Shown: piece after piece, positions 1 to 7,770 of the stretch
Position numbering within the stretch: position 1 is the first letter of the stretch
Layout of the letters: each line of letters opens with the position of its first letter
Source of the DNA: CAYMST01 sp964393115
Lineage (GTDB): Bacteria > Bacteroidota > Bacteroidia > Cytophagales > Cyclobacteriaceae
Direction of reading: 5' to 3'
Assembly: GCA_964393115.1 (NCBI GenBank)
Contig: CAYMST010000169.1
Location: 1 to 10,599, forward strand
DNA: 10,599 nt
The notes under the pieces: generated by a model
Seen by the model: the letters and a program-made list of their open reading frames with translations, nothing else
The model's database searches: none
What the model was told of the DNA's origin: nothing
Translations under genes and position numbers: made by a program

Positions 1-206
1 GTACGAAAATAAAAAACTTTTTATTTATCCAACCACCTAAAAAGGAACAAGTGAAAATTTTATCTAAAATAAATAAATTTAACTTATTAATGGAGAACCA
101 TAATGCAGAGTTAAATAACCTCAAATCTCTCAAAGCTGGCTTGATGCGAGATTTATTGAGCGGGGAACGCTCGGTTGTTCCGTTATTAGAAAAGACAAAG
201 GGTTAA
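1..206 (+). CDS. hsdS: Type I restriction specificity subunit HsdS, C-terminal end (partial)
   Basis: The frame that stops at TAA 204-206 is open to the left edge and encodes the last 67 residues of a type I restriction-modification specificity subunit. What shows this is the family's typical C-terminal pattern: a Pro-Pro-x-x-Glu-Gln stretch followed by an Ile/Lys-rich coiled-coil helix, then a LKAGLMRDLLSGE-type ending. In these proteins this helix is the second conserved spacer that holds the two target recognition domains apart and contacts HsdM. No target recognition domain lies inside the window, so the DNA specificity cannot be judged. The stretch is much more A+T-rich than the hsdR sequence that follows. 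The next gene starts five bases after the stop, as expected for an hsd operon. Confidence 0.85.
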   Translation, partial: TKIKNFLFIQPPKKEQVKILSKINKFNLLMENHNAELNNLKSLKAGLMRDLLSGERSVVPLLEKTKG

Positions 207-211
207 AAAAC

Positions 212-988
212 ATGAGAAGCAAGAAAACCAACAGCAAGTTTCGCCTCGATGAAAGAAACTTTGTAGAAAAACCCCTGTTAGAGCAATTGAAAAGCCTCGG
301 CTGGGAAGTCCTCGACCTAACTGATAAAGGCAATAACCCCGCACATTCCCACCGCGAAAGCTATAGCGAAGTTGTACTGCTCCCCATACTCAAACGACAA
401 CTCAAAGCCATCAACCCTTGGCTACAACAAGAACAGATCGAAGATGTCTGCAAAGAAATTACAAGCACCTTACCCGGCAACAGTCTCCTCAAAAACAATA
501 GACATATCTTACAATTACTTTTAGAAAATACCACTGCCAGCGAAAACCGCGAGACAGGAGAGAAAAGCCCAACAGTCAGATACATCGACTTTGGCTCAAA
601 TCTCAACAACCACTTCCTGGCAATCTGCCAGTTCAAAATACGCATACTCGGCACAGAACACCACATCATACCCGATATAGTCCTGTTCATCAACGGCCTA
701 CCAGTAGTCGTTATCGAATGCAAATCCCCCAAAGAAAAAGACGCGATACCACAGGCCATCGAACAACTGATGCGCTACAGCGAACAACGCGGCGAATGTG
801 GGGAAGGCATCCCTAAGCTATTCTATTACAACCAAATTATAATCGCCACTTGCCGGCAACAGGCCAAATTCGGAACTATCAGCACAAACCACGAAAAACA
901 GTTCTACCGCTGGGCCGACCCCTATCCCAAAACGGTCAATGACTTAGAACATAGCTCTGGCACCCCCAAGGCTCGGGAAAGTCGCTAA
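212..988 (+). pseudogene. hsdR: HsdR fragment A: N-terminal nuclease domain of type I restriction subunit, truncated by frameshifting deletion
   Basis: This is the start of the type I restriction endonuclease subunit, which cuts DNA after ATP-driven translocation. Residues ~150-171 hold the PD-(D/E)xK nuclease signature, with Asp155, Glu169 and Lys171 (PDIVLF...VIECK), and Gln185-x3-Tyr189 fits the QxxxY motif of HsdR nucleases. The start is the ATG at 212, five bases after hsdS. Homology ends at about residue 246 (NDLEH). From ~955 the DNA encodes WHPQGSGKS (Walker A) in another frame, with a TAG at 952-954 just before it in that frame. In intact relatives, from memory, roughly 70-100 residues including the helicase Q motif lie between these points. 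The last ~12 codons before the stop are therefore out-of-frame readthrough. The product would be a nuclease domain with no motor, so I infer a loss-of-function allele. Confidence 0.9.
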
Positions 989-1425
989 CCATGATGTTTA
1001 TGGTACGAGAGATGTACCGCCATGCTGTTCTTGCCCATTGGAAAGTCGTATTTGTTACCGATAGAACCCAGCTAGAAGAACAACTCACAGAAACCAGCCA
1101 AAGTATAGGCTATAACGTAAAGGTAGCGACAAGCATTGCCAAACTCAAAGAATACCTGCGGACAGATACATCCGATCTCGTCATGGCGATGATCCACAAG
1201 TTCCGTGACGCAGATCTCAAGCAAATATTCCCCGAATTAAACACCAGTCCACATATCCTAGTCATCACCGACGAAGCCCACCGTTCGCAATACAAAACAC
1301 TCGGAGCCAATCTGGAAAAGGGTATTCCCAATGCAACGAGAATTGGCTACACAGGCACACCATTGATAAAACAGAAAGAGTGTTTGGAGACTATATCGAC
1401 AAATACACCATGCGGCAGGCGATAG
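955..1425 (+). pseudogene. hsdR: HsdR fragment B: motor domain 1 with Walker A and DEAH box
   Basis: The continuation of hsdR lies in a different frame from fragment A. The recognisable sequence starts at 955, before the first ATG (988): it reads WHPQGSGKSLTM, the Walker A/P-loop of the HsdR motor. Helicase motif II is DEAH at 1270-1281, and motif III is TGTP just before 1363. These are superfamily 2 helicase motifs that power DNA translocation. After LIK (1363-1371) the frame breaks and the remaining ~18 codons to the stop are nonsense relative to the family. The homology resumes at 1371 in the next frame. There is no ribosome binding site or credible start of its own, so it is probably not translated as an independent protein. 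Confidence 0.88.
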
Positions 1426-2714
1426 AAGACGGTGTTACCTTAGAAATTGTCTATGAAGGAAGGACACACAACGCCGAGGTAACAGATAGTGAGGGAATGG
1501 ACAACAAATTTGCCGATGTATTTAGCGAATACAAACTTACGGAGAGGTTACAGATCTTAGGCTATGGGTCACGTAAAGCCTACTTGGAAGCAAAAGCAAC
1601 CATCAAAGACAAAGCCTATGACATGGTCGAACATTACCTAATGAATGTCTATCCCAATGGCTACAAAGCTCAAATAGTGGCAGTTTCAAGAGAGGCGGCA
1701 GTTCGCTATAAAAGATGGTTAGATGCAAGTATCCGACTCAAAGCAATGCAACTGTCTAAGAAAAATCCTACTAACCTTGACGTAGAAAAGCTACGGAAAA
1801 TCAAAACCGATGTGATTATCTCAGGAGAACATAACGATCTACCGCATTTAAAAAAGTACGCCAACGCAAAGCAACAGGAAAAGAGCATCAAGAGTTTCAA
1901 AATGAATTTTGATGCGGAGGTAGAGGGAATTACAGGTGATATCGGAATCTTAATCGTCAATAACAAACTCATCACTGGCTTTGATGCACCTATAGAGCAG
2001 GTGATGTACTTGGATCGAATCATTACGGAGCACAATCTGTTACAGGCGATTGCTCGTGTCAACCGAGTCAGTGCAAGTTCCAAGGAAAAGGGCTACATCG
2101 TTGACTATGTAGGCATCGGCCACCACTTAAAGAAAGCCATTGATTCCTATGATGAAAGAGAACAGAGTGAAATTTTAGATGTCATAACATTCCCGGAAGA
2201 GGAAATACGCCAACTCAACGCAAGCTATGCTGCGATACAAAACTTTTTCACAGAAGCTGGTATTACAGATATCACCGACCTAGATGCATTCTACGATACT
2301 TGCTATGAAGAAGACATTCGTTTTGAAGGTCGAGATATCAGTCTCTATGGATTCATAGACACCCGCACCAATCTTAACGGATTAAAAAAGTTTTTAAAAG
2401 GGTTTAATAGCCTGGTAAAACTGTCTTGCATGTGGGGTTCCTGGGATGTCTACCTAAAGGGCGGACTAGAAGCAACGAATCATAAAGACCAGGGCTTTGA
2501 AGTGATCTTTCGATTCAGAGAGCCAGTGATTGATCTTCTGAATATCAGCACTCCGGAGAATCTGACTTTGGTTCGGAACGGACAATCGGCAGAACTATCC
2601 TGGGATGCTGTGGCTGAGGCATCCTCATACAATGTCTATCGGCGATCAGATGAGGGAGACTATGTGCTCCTGACTAATGTACTTACTAACTCACATAACG
2701 ACACTCCTACATGA
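1380..2714 (+). CDS. Chimeric ORF: HsdR motor domain 2 fused in frame to a phage Dit-like tail protein
   Basis: This 444-codon frame has two unrelated halves. Codons 1 to ~315 are the third HsdR fragment, beginning at FGDYIDKYTMRQ (its homology starts at 1371, TERVFGDY) and carrying the second RecA-like motor domain. Motif V appears as TGFDAP (~1977-1992) and motif VI as QAIARVNR (~2044-2067). HsdR homology stops at EEDIRFE (~2322-2330), so the C-terminal domain that anchors HsdR to the methylase is absent. The frame then continues without a stop into a phage distal tail protein with a partial fibronectin III domain. The GTG at 1380 is only the first possible start in this frame and is not a real gene start. 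The junction is either a genomic deletion that happened to keep the frame or an assembly join. Whether any protein is made is unknown. Confidence 0.8.
   Translation: MFGDYIDKYTMRQAIEDGVTLEIVYEGRTHNAEVTDSEGMDNKFADVFSEYKLTERLQILGYGSRKAYLEAKATIKDKAYDMVEHYLMNVYPNGYKAQIVAVSREAAVRYKRWLDASIRLKAMQLSKKNPTNLDVEKLRKIKTDVIISGEHNDLPHLKKYANAKQQEKSIKSFKMNFDAEVEGITGDIGILIVNNKLITGFDAPIEQVMYLDRIITEHNLLQAIARVNRVSASSKEKGYIVDYVGIGHHLKKAIDSYDEREQSEILDVITFPEEEIRQLNASYAAIQNFFTEAGITDITDLDAFYDTCYEEDIRFEGRDISLYGFIDTRTNLNGLKKFLKGFNSLVKLSCMWGSWDVYLKGGLEATNHKDQGFEVIFRFREPVIDLLNISTPENLTLVRNGQSAELSWDAVAEASSYNVYRRSDEGDYVLLTNVLTNSHNDTPT
2326..2714 (+). pseudogene. Phage distal tail (Dit-like) protein with FnIII start, 5'-truncated
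   Basis: This is the phage part of the chimera. The order GRDISLYGFIDT, a helical stretch, a YLKGG-type strand, then FEVIFRFREPVIDLL matches the later half of the Dit-like protein encoded just downstream (its residues ~58-133), so I read it as a tandem paralogue that has lost its start. A fibronectin III-like segment follows (NLTLVRNG, AELSWD, YNVYRRSDEG). It ends after about 58 residues at NDTPT, whereas the equivalent domain in the next gene has ~84 residues and continues through a TYYYVVTAVN strand. The stop overlaps the next ATG in an ATGA (2711-2714), typical of translational coupling in tail operons. The role would be at the tail tip or baseplate, linking the tube to receptor-binding parts. 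Dit identity rests on pattern recognition only. Confidence 0.6.
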
Positions 2715-4852
2715 ATACGGTCTATCACTTCGATGGCATAAATGGAAGCCAGCTCAGCTCCTTCGGGATTACCTCATTAAAGGTTATGGATGTATTCGCC
2801 CTTCCGAAAATGAAGGCAGGAGCCTACACGAACTATGATCAGGAGGGCTTTCAAATCAAGCCATCTGAATACCAGGAGATTCAATATGAGGGGGTTATCT
2901 CAGCAGGCGATTTTGCAACGTTCACCGGATACGTCGGAAGTCTTTATGTGATGCTTATGTCAGCGGGACTGAAGGCATTGGAGGATGAAGCCACTGCTGT
3001 GGCAGATAGCTTTTTTCATAATGGCGTGAGCTTAAGCAATATTCAAGTAGATGAAGGCGGGTTTGTCGTCGCACTCATCAAGTTTAAGACCTATTTCCGT
3101 GAAGTCGTAGATGTAAGCACGATCACCGATCTTCAGGTAGCAAAGAACGGGACTACTATCAGCCTTTCCTGGAGCGATCAAAGCGTGCTGAACTACCGGA
3201 TTTACAGAAAGGAGACTGTAGAGGCGAGCTACACCTTGCTGGACACAAGCAATTCCAATTCATTCGATGATGTGGTTGTAGACGGTGGTACTTACTACTA
3301 CGTCGTTACCGCCGTGAATTCAGCGGGTGCAGAAAGTGAATTTAGTAATGAGGTAAGCATCGAAATTTTTGCATTCACATTCGAAACCAGCAAGAGCCCC
3401 TCAGGTCCTGGGAACGATGCTTTTTCGCCATCGATCGTCTACAATGGATTAGATACTCCCATCTGGAGATTTGACAATGGATATGAGTTTGAAGGTGATT
3501 CAATGAATGATGAGGACGGAACCCTCACCGGTCTCGATGGAAGTACTCAGACCGTGAAGCTAATTCTAGGCGACAAATCCTTGATCACTTCTTTCGATTC
3601 CTCCTATGATAGTATTGTAGGGGCGTTGGATTTTAGCTCCTTCGTTGGTGCTGCATTCACCAACATCTCCGGCTTAGGCAACGCTAGTTTGAATGCATTG
3701 AACGCCAACGTCACTTGGTCGAATGGATTCACTCTTAATTTCTTCGGTTGCTCGATCGCCACCCTCACAATGAATACCGATTCTAATGCCGAGGTTGGAA
3801 CCATTGACTTTACATCAAATAACCTGACTGCCTTTTCAAGGGGTAATCTGGTTTATTCCAATTCCATTGTCAAGTTCGGAAACTGTAGCCTAGCTCACTT
3901 TGAAACGAGAGCGGGGGATTCATTTACGGAGCTAACTCTTACGAATAACAACGTATCCACAGGTGACTTCTCCTTAATTGATATGGTAGGCTCTTCAGCC
4001 ATATTGGCCATTCAGAACAACCCGATAGACCCGGCCATCCCAGCGGTATTCACGGGAGACTTAAGTGAATTTAAGATTTCGGGAACCCTAAAGAGTGGGG
4101 TGCTTGATCTAAGTCAATACTCATGGGCATCTGCTGGGGCTTTGCAGATTGAAGCAACCAATACAGCAGTTACGGGCGTGACCCCTCCGGATACAAGTAG
4201 TTGGGTGTCCAGCTATGCCATTGGTGATAACCCCAATTGGAACCAAACAACGGTAGACTTTACAGGGATCACTCCAGCTACCGCGGGTAGTGGAAACAGG
4301 ACAAATATCTCCATTGTGAATCTATTGACCGTGACAACTATTACTCAACTAAAGACTGCCACGGGTACCATCGGCCAGTTGAACTTTAGTGGCTGCGATC
4401 TGACAGGGATCATTGATCTTTCTGGCTATGAGTTTAGAGGAAGTAACCAACTGGACTTTTCCATTGCCAATAATTCCAATATGACCCGTTTTCTACTCGG
4501 GCCACAGGTCAGCTCTTACAGAACTATGAACTTCTCCGGAACTAATGTTGGAACTAGCGACCTCATGGCAGATGTGATTAGTAACCTGCTTCCGGAGCCA
4601 ATTGATTCTATCTCTACTAATGAGACTAGCCTAAGTTTCGCAAACTTGGGATATACGGCATCAGAGATGAATGACTTATTCGTTGATCTTGATTCCACAT
4701 TGACAGCCATAACCGGAAGTGCATTGAGCTACACCATCTTTTTGAATGGCACAAATGCCGGTCCCGATGGACTTGACGGCATCGCAGCAAGAATAAGCAT
4801 TGTAGGAAAAGGCTACATAGTAATAGACGTATCAGGAACATATACACCATGA
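2711..4852 (+). CDS. Phage tail protein: Dit-like domain, FnIII domain and LRR-like receptor-binding region
   Basis: This is a 713-residue virion protein, probably a tail-tip or fibre protein that contacts the host surface. Residues 1-133 form a Dit-like tail domain with a YHFDGIN start and an ALPKMKAG motif, a pattern I know from Bacteroidota phages. Residues ~136-219 are a complete fibronectin III domain (ISLSWS, YRIYRK, YYYVVTAVNSAGAESEFSNE). Residues ~222-290 look like a PKD-like beta sandwich (PIWRFDNG). From ~290 to ~690 there are irregular leucine-rich-repeat-like units of roughly 20-25 residues, with recurring LDFSS, IDFTSNN, LTLTNNN, LDLSQY, LNFSGC and IDLSGY strands. The last ~30 residues (GLDGIAARISIVGKGYIV) resemble an LRR cap. 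The repeats are Asn/Ser/Thr-rich and low in Lys/Arg, as is common in adhesins. The start ATG overlaps the previous stop and the final TGA overlaps the next ATG. Confidence 0.75.
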   Translation: MNTVYHFDGINGSQLSSFGITSLKVMDVFALPKMKAGAYTNYDQEGFQIKPSEYQEIQYEGVISAGDFATFTGYVGSLYVMLMSAGLKALEDEATAVADSFFHNGVSLSNIQVDEGGFVVALIKFKTYFREVVDVSTITDLQVAKNGTTISLSWSDQSVLNYRIYRKETVEASYTLLDTSNSNSFDDVVVDGGTYYYVVTAVNSAGAESEFSNEVSIEIFAFTFETSKSPSGPGNDAFSPSIVYNGLDTPIWRFDNGYEFEGDSMNDEDGTLTGLDGSTQTVKLILGDKSLITSFDSSYDSIVGALDFSSFVGAAFTNISGLGNASLNALNANVTWSNGFTLNFFGCSIATLTMNTDSNAEVGTIDFTSNNLTAFSRGNLVYSNSIVKFGNCSLAHFETRAGDSFTELTLTNNNVSTGDFSLIDMVGSSAILAIQNNPIDPAIPAVFTGDLSEFKISGTLKSGVLDLSQYSWASAGALQIEATNTAVTGVTPPDTSSWVSSYAIGDNPNWNQTTVDFTGITPATAGSGNRTNISIVNLLTVTTITQLKTATGTIGQLNFSGCDLTGIIDLSGYEFRGSNQLDFSIANNSNMTRFLLGPQVSSYRTMNFSGTNVGTSDLMADVISNLLPEPIDSISTNETSLSFANLGYTASEMNDLFVDLDSTLTAITGSALSYTIFLNGTNAGPDGLDGIAARISIVGKGYIVIDVSGTYTP

Positions 4853-5367
4853 AAAAGCAAATAGCAATCATCGACAACAAGCTAACGACAGTACAAACTC
4901 ACCAACAAGCTGAGCCGCTCTACTCCGGTATGTCAGACGTGGCAGCTATGGAAGTAAACAAACTGGTGAAAATCTGCGCTTCCCTCGGGGTTGACTTTTC
5001 CAAACTATGGAAGGAAGACCATCTCAATAGGATTGCTAAATCTAGCTTGATGCCTGAGTTTCAAATATCCCAACCAGACCCAACAAATCACCCCAATATC
5101 ACAAGGAAGATTGCTGTGGTGCACCATAGCGGAGATTATATCAATGGAGGTTTTGTGGTCAGTGTACTAGTGAGACATTACGTTGGAGAAGTTCATGATA
5201 CTTCCATATGGGATGATGAGGTAGTCAACTTAACTGCTGATAGTATTGGCGAGCTGGAAGGATTCACCAACTATGTCTGGGACGGCGCAAGTGTCCTGGC
5301 GCTATTTCGAACCCTGTATAAACAGATCGATTCCAGAGGGGGCTTTAATCATTATCTCGTTCAATAA
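4849..5367 (+). CDS. Conserved small phage protein of unknown function in the tail operon
   Basis: I do not recognise this 172-residue protein. It starts at an ATG overlapping the TGA of the preceding tail gene (4849-4852), and its TAA abuts the ATG of the hub protein, so it is translated as part of the tail cassette. It has no signal peptide or clear membrane segment. The N-terminal ~60 residues are mixed helix (MEVNKLVKICASLGVDFSKLW). The middle has alternating hydrophobic strands (KIAVVHHSGDYINGGFVVSVLVRHYVGEVHD), which suggests a small beta-rich domain, followed by an acidic segment and a C-terminal helix (ASVLALFRTLYKQID). The position between a receptor-binding protein and the tail hub suggests a small structural, chaperone or connector role, but this is inference from location only. 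Confidence 0.7.
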   Translation: MKKQIAIIDNKLTTVQTHQQAEPLYSGMSDVAAMEVNKLVKICASLGVDFSKLWKEDHLNRIAKSSLMPEFQISQPDPTNHPNITRKIAVVHHSGDYINGGFVVSVLVRHYVGEVHDTSIWDDEVVNLTADSIGELEGFTNYVWDGASVLALFRTLYKQIDSRGGFNHYLVQ

Positions 5368-7650
5368 ATGTCTTCACTCCTCATATATCGCTCTGGGTCA
5401 ATAACTCACTCTGTCAACATCGATGAAGATACTATCCATGTCAAGGAATTCATGGGTGCTGACAAAGTGATTGCTCAATTTACCAGCAACGTAAAGCTTG
5501 ACCTGACAGTAGATGACTACATCATTCATAATGGACTCAACTACCGACTAAAAGATGCGCCTGAAGTTAATAAGTCCGATCGCACCACGTTTGAGTATGA
5601 GCTAACCTTTTACAGCCCGAACTACGACCTGTATGACAAATTGATCATTGATGAAGGCAAAACCCGCTTCAGCTATACAGGGAATGCTTTTGATTTGTTA
5701 AGTCTAATTCTGACTAACATCCAATCTTTAGACTCCTCCTGGTCTCTAGGCTCGGTTTCGTCGTTGGCAGATGTGAAGACTTTTAGCTTCAATGAACAGA
5801 GTTGCAGAACTGCTTTAACTCAGGTCGCAGAGGCCTTTGGACTGGAATACTACATCGTCGGGAAGGCGATTCATTTGGTAGATTCTGCGGGCGTGGATAC
5901 TGCCATTACATTTCAGTATGGCAGGGGGAATGGACTCTATGAGCTTTCAAGAATCATTCAAGATCAACCTTTTGCGACAAGGTGGTACTGCTATGGAGGG
6001 TCTCAAAACATCCCAATCGCCTATCGTAACGCCCTGGGCCGACTTACCACGGATAATAGTCCCTACGATGCTAATGTTGGTGTCTATGGGATCAAAGAAG
6101 GATCGATCACTTTCGATGACATATTTCCGAGGTTTGAGGGAACCGTGGAATCAATAGACGGCAATGACGCTATTCTAGATAGTACTATCGATTTTGATCT
6201 AAATGATCTTTTCATTAGCGAAGGAGCTGCAAAGATCGTATTCAAAACGGGTGACCTGGCTGGCAATGAGTTTGTGATCACATCTTACAACCACACTACC
6301 AAGAAGGTGAATTTCGGGCAGACGGAAGATGAGAGCGGATACATTCTTCCCAATGATACTGTCAATCCTTCCGCTGGAGACACTTATACTTTCGTTGGTA
6401 TAGAGATGCCGGAAAGCTATATCACCAATGCAGAAGCTGAACTGGAGGCCAAGGTTCAGGAATATATCGCAAAGCAGAGCAGCCCGAAAGTTGCCTATGA
6501 TCTTGAAGTCGATGAAAAATACATCAAGTCGAATTCCATCTCCTTAAATGTGGGGGATAGAGTAAGGATAACTGACGCTGATCTGGCGGTCGACGAACTG
6601 ATTCGGATTCAGTCGATCGAGTATCCTTTGGTAAATGTCAATCAGGTTAAAGTGGTGCTAAGTTCTGATTTAATCTATACTGAGCAAGAGCGAATTGTCA
6701 AGGATGTACGAGAGGCACAACAGAACATCGATATCTCCATACAAGATGCCGTTTTTGGACGAAAGGTGGCAGATGAAATACGCAACTATGCCATCGTCAA
6801 TCAGTTCTTGAAGACCTTGGTCGGTGAGCGTGCAGTCATGTCCGGAGCCTTCGTTGCCGGGAACCCTTCCGGAGGAGGCAGAGCTGGAGTGAACGGAGCA
6901 GGCACCGAAACAGACGAGGTTCGCTTCTTTGCTGGGTCGGACTACGATAATCGTGAAACTGCACCCTATAGGGTTTTAGATGATGGTAGTGTGTTGGCCT
7001 CTATGTTGACGGTGCTAGACGGGTCAGTCCTTTTGGGAGGCGTACAGATTGGAAACCTATTCATAGATGATGAAGGATTTATCCGAAGTGCGGACTATAA
7101 TCCAAATAACCGTCAAGGCACTAAAGTCGATGAGGATGGGGTTGTTGCCTCAGGAAGCGAAGCACAGTACAATGAGGTTTTTCAGTCTGTGACGCTTAAG
7201 GGCTCCCTGTTGGGTTTTACCGATAAGACGGACGCAGCAAATACCTACAGCGGTGTGATAGGCATAAGCCAGGAAGACCTAGAAAATGCGATTCTGTTTC
7301 CAGGGACTAAGGCAGTAGGAGTGCTGGCCAGCTCATTGCGGGTCGTTTCCGGAAAGTATGAAAACATCAAACAGATTTTTGGAGCCGCCACGGTCCAGGC
7401 AGGCATCTACGATCGTCACCTGATTGTTGTGAATGGGAGCGTACCGACTGACAACTTAAGTCTGCCATATAATCCTGATCATGGCTTTGTCCTTGATGTA
7501 AAGAACAAAACAGGCAAGAACTTGAATGTACTGGCTTCAGGCTCAGACGATTTTGAAAATGACTCTGGAACAACTATAGTCGTGCTGGGTAATGATGCCA
7601 CAACAAAGTTTGTCTACTGGCGAAATCTTCAAACGTGGTATCAATTCTAG
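5368..7650 (+). CDS. Phage tail-tip hub protein (Tal / prophage endopeptidase-tail-like)
   Basis: A 760-residue protein resembling the large tail-associated proteins (Tal/gp44-like hub) of Bacteroidota siphophages, which close the tail tube and initiate cell-wall contact. Residues ~1-110 contain the hub-like beta domain (TTFEYELTFYSPNYDLYDK). Residues ~110-170 have the helical segment with FNEQSCRTALTQVAEAFGLEYYI. Residues ~235-350 form an inserted beta domain (IVFKTGDLAGNEFVITSYNHTTKKV) preceding MPESYITNAEAELEAKVQEYI. Residues ~380-450 hold another hub strand region, and a helical linker runs ~445-485. From ~485 the protein becomes Gly/Asp-rich with EVRFFAG...APYRVLDDGSV, a motif typical of the fibre-like C-terminus in this family. 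I see no definite peptidase active site or lytic domain. Its ATG lies immediately after the preceding TAA. It is the last tail gene here; the next frame starts after a ~100-base gap with a hairpin. Confidence 0.8.
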   Translation: MSSLLIYRSGSITHSVNIDEDTIHVKEFMGADKVIAQFTSNVKLDLTVDDYIIHNGLNYRLKDAPEVNKSDRTTFEYELTFYSPNYDLYDKLIIDEGKTRFSYTGNAFDLLSLILTNIQSLDSSWSLGSVSSLADVKTFSFNEQSCRTALTQVAEAFGLEYYIVGKAIHLVDSAGVDTAITFQYGRGNGLYELSRIIQDQPFATRWYCYGGSQNIPIAYRNALGRLTTDNSPYDANVGVYGIKEGSITFDDIFPRFEGTVESIDGNDAILDSTIDFDLNDLFISEGAAKIVFKTGDLAGNEFVITSYNHTTKKVNFGQTEDESGYILPNDTVNPSAGDTYTFVGIEMPESYITNAEAELEAKVQEYIAKQSSPKVAYDLEVDEKYIKSNSISLNVGDRVRITDADLAVDELIRIQSIEYPLVNVNQVKVVLSSDLIYTEQERIVKDVREAQQNIDISIQDAVFGRKVADEIRNYAIVNQFLKTLVGERAVMSGAFVAGNPSGGGRAGVNGAGTETDEVRFFAGSDYDNRETAPYRVLDDGSVLASMLTVLDGSVLLGGVQIGNLFIDDEGFIRSADYNPNNRQGTKVDEDGVVASGSEAQYNEVFQSVTLKGSLLGFTDKTDAANTYSGVIGISQEDLENAILFPGTKAVGVLASSLRVVSGKYENIKQIFGAATVQAGIYDRHLIVVNGSVPTDNLSLPYNPDHGFVLDVKNKTGKNLNVLASGSDDFENDSGTTIVVLGNDATTKFVYWRNLQTWYQF

Positions 7651-7684
7651 GGAAGAAAAAAACCCCTCGATCCCCTGTCAAATA

Positions 7685-7770
7685 TTCCACTATAAAACAG
7701 ACTGCACAAGGCACCAGACCGAAGGGAAGTCTTAAGGTGTGCCTAAGAAGTGCATCATTTTATAGTGGAA
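7685..7770. repeat. 86-base nested inverted repeat (hairpin) upstream of the mom-like gene
   Basis: The outer arms are a perfect 13-base inverted repeat: TTCCACTATAAAA (7685-7697) and TTTTATAGTGGAA (7758-7770). Inside them are three further nested pairs in the right order: TGCAC/GTGCA (7703-7707 with 7750-7754), GGCAC/GTGCC (7710-7714 with 7739-7743) and AGAC/GTCT (7716-7719 with 7729-7732). The result is one long stem with internal loops and a short apical loop. There is no T-run after the right arm, so it is not a standard terminator. It sits between the hub gene and the Mom homologue, and its right arm covers the alternative GTG start at 7750. It could be a leader RNA that controls the downstream gene, a structured 3' end of the tail transcript, or a small palindromic mobile element. 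Confidence 0.8.

Noticed and set aside
1363..1380. Programmed ribosomal frameshift joining HsdR fragments B and C
   Set aside because: The site does not form a canonical X XXY YYZ slippery heptamer in the right frame, no clear downstream structure is seen, and fragment A is separated by a larger deletion, so decay or error is simpler.
5918..6157. 79-codon plus-strand frame inside the hub gene
   Set aside because: It is an alternative frame of the hub coding sequence with no recognisable domain.
2711..7650. Diversity-generating retroelement target in the tail proteins
   Set aside because: No reverse transcriptase, template repeat or A-rich duplicated variable region is visible within the window.
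7685..7770. tRNA or integron attC site in the hairpin region
   Set aside because: No cloverleaf with anticodon and T-loop can be drawn, and the attC core sequences (GTTRRRY and its partner) are absent.
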